From: an uncultured Oscillospiraceae bacterium
GTDB taxonomy: Bacteria; Bacillota; Clostridia; Oscillospirales; Acutalibacteraceae
Direction: 5' to 3'
Length of the DNA: 6,165 nt
Assembly (NCBI GenBank): GCA_900552985.1
Contig: USBP01000095.1
Span: 1-6,165, forward strand
The notes beneath the pieces were generated by a model, which was given only the letters and a program-made list of their open reading frames with translations, was not told the origin of the DNA and searched no databases. Below are positions 5,951 through 6,165 of the stretch, piece by piece. Within the stretch, counting starts at the first letter, position 1; each line of letters opens with the position of its first letter. A program made the translations under genes and the position numbers.

Positions 5951-6014
5951 ATTCTAAATTTTACCTAAATAAAAGGATAGAATCGTTGAATTTTTATTTA
6001 AATATGCTATTCTA
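5951..6014. repeat. Repeated ATTCTA/TAGAAT elements around the AT-rich promoter
   Basis: ATTCTA occurs at 5951-5956 and 6009-6014, and its reverse complement TAGAAT at 5978-5983. The two forward copies extend to ATTCTAAA, and the second overlaps the -10. This could be an operator for a regulator of the downstream unit, but such short AT-rich words also recur by chance. Confidence 0.25.
5986..6013 (+). promoter_or_regulatory. Possible promoter in the AT-rich block before the small ORF
   Basis: TTGAAT (5986-5991) and TATTCT (6008-6013) are 16 bases apart, and TGC before the -10 forms an extended -10. Start of transcription would be near 6020, about 36 bases before the small ORF. TAGAAT at 5978-5983 is an alternative -10 without a good -35. 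The surroundings (about 5941-6018) are much richer in A and T than the rest of the window, as expected of a promoter region. Confidence 0.45.
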
Positions 6015-6042
6015 AAAAGGGAAGTCCAATTGACGCTGAGAG

Positions 6043-6048
6043 AGGAGG
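6043..6048 (+). promoter_or_regulatory. Perfect ribosome binding site of the 24-codon ORF
   Basis: AGGAGG, in a longer purine run from 6038 to 6051, lies seven bases before the ATG at 6056. It is as strong as any site in the window and is the main reason to take the small ORF seriously. Confidence 0.7.
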
Positions 6049-6055
6049 GGGATTC

Positions 6056-6130
6056 ATGCTACAGGTCTACCGGTTTTTCAGAGAACTGTATCAGCATGTG
6101 CTCAGGCCGTTGTTCCGTTTGATTTTCTGA
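6056..6130 (+). CDS. Small ORF, 24-residue cationic amphipathic peptide
   Basis: ATG to TGA encodes 24 residues starting MLQVYRFFRELYQHV and ending LRPLFRLIF. Hydrophobic residues at 4, 8, 11, 15, 19 and 22-24 and polar or charged ones at 3, 6, 9, 10, 13, 14, 17 and 21 fall on opposite faces of a helix. Arginines 6, 9, 17 and 21 against one glutamate give a net charge near +3. This looks like a peptide lying on a membrane surface. It has a perfect AGGAGG site and a plausible promoter. The stop is five bases before another ATG (6136), so it could instead be a leader whose translation feeds the next gene. No family is recognised. Other options are a type I toxin-like peptide, a small membrane-targeting protein in the style of SpoVM, or a chance ORF. 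Confidence 0.5.
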   Translation: MLQVYRFFRELYQHVLRPLFRLIF

Positions 6131-6135
6131 CCGGC

Positions 6136-6165
6136 ATGCAGCAAAATAAAAAATCCGCCGCAAAA
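6136..6165 (+). CDS. Possible start of the next gene, cut by window end
   Basis: ATG at 6136 opens ten codons to the edge, reading MQQNKKSAAK, a lysine-rich start common in cytoplasmic N-termini of membrane proteins. It has no ribosome binding site of its own (upstream bases are TGACCGGC) but lies five bases after the stop of the small ORF, so translation could be coupled. A sugar ABC transporter permease would suit the DUF5696 neighbour, but ten residues cannot show this. Confidence 0.3.
   Translation, partial: MQQNKKSAAK

Noticed and set aside
1..6165. Mobile element, CRISPR array, tRNA or defence system
   Set aside because: No transposase, integrase, terminal repeats, regularly spaced repeats, tRNA cloverleaf or known defence domain could be found on either strand.

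Overview
The window looks like ordinary chromosome from a fairly GC-rich Firmicute of the class Clostridia, possibly gut-associated. This is inferred from strong AGGAGG-type ribosome binding sites, use of TTG and GTG starts, a sigma-A promoter, a DUF5696-like lipoprotein and a rarA gene followed by what looks like a 6S RNA. No tRNA, rRNA, CRISPR array, transposase or phage gene is visible. All recognisable genes are on the + strand.

Layout: (1) 2-1270 is the 3' part of rarA, an AAA+ ATPase acting at stalled replication forks, with its first residues outside the window. (2) 1271-1636 is 366 bases without a credible protein gene. It holds a candidate 6S RNA (about 1279-1472), an extended -10 promoter (1488-1516) and a structured leader (about 1524-1636) whose closing stem covers the ribosome binding site of the next gene. 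(3) 1637-3256 is a likely three-gene operon: two unrelated GNAT acetyltransferases, overlapping or nearly touching, then a family I inorganic pyrophosphatase (ppa) with intact active-site residues. It ends at a strong intrinsic terminator (3262-3302). (4) 3370-5766 is a separate unit: a near-consensus promoter (TTGACT, 17 bp, TATAAA) driving a secreted lipoprotein of about 768 residues that resembles the DUF5696 family, whose members often sit near carbohydrate ABC transporter genes. (5) 5767-6165 is mostly non-coding. It has a hairpin just after the lipoprotein gene, then an abruptly AT-rich block with a possible promoter. After that comes a 24-codon ORF with a perfect AGGAGG site, and an ATG five bases past its stop that may open the next gene.

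Working together: rarA and 6S RNA are housekeeping functions for replication repair and stationary-phase control of RNA polymerase. The GNAT-GNAT-ppa unit combines acyl-CoA-dependent modification with pyrophosphate removal, with no evident shared pathway. The lipoprotein probably serves a surface carbohydrate function. The parts most worth a second look are the non-coding RNA region after rarA and the small amphipathic peptide ORF at the right end.
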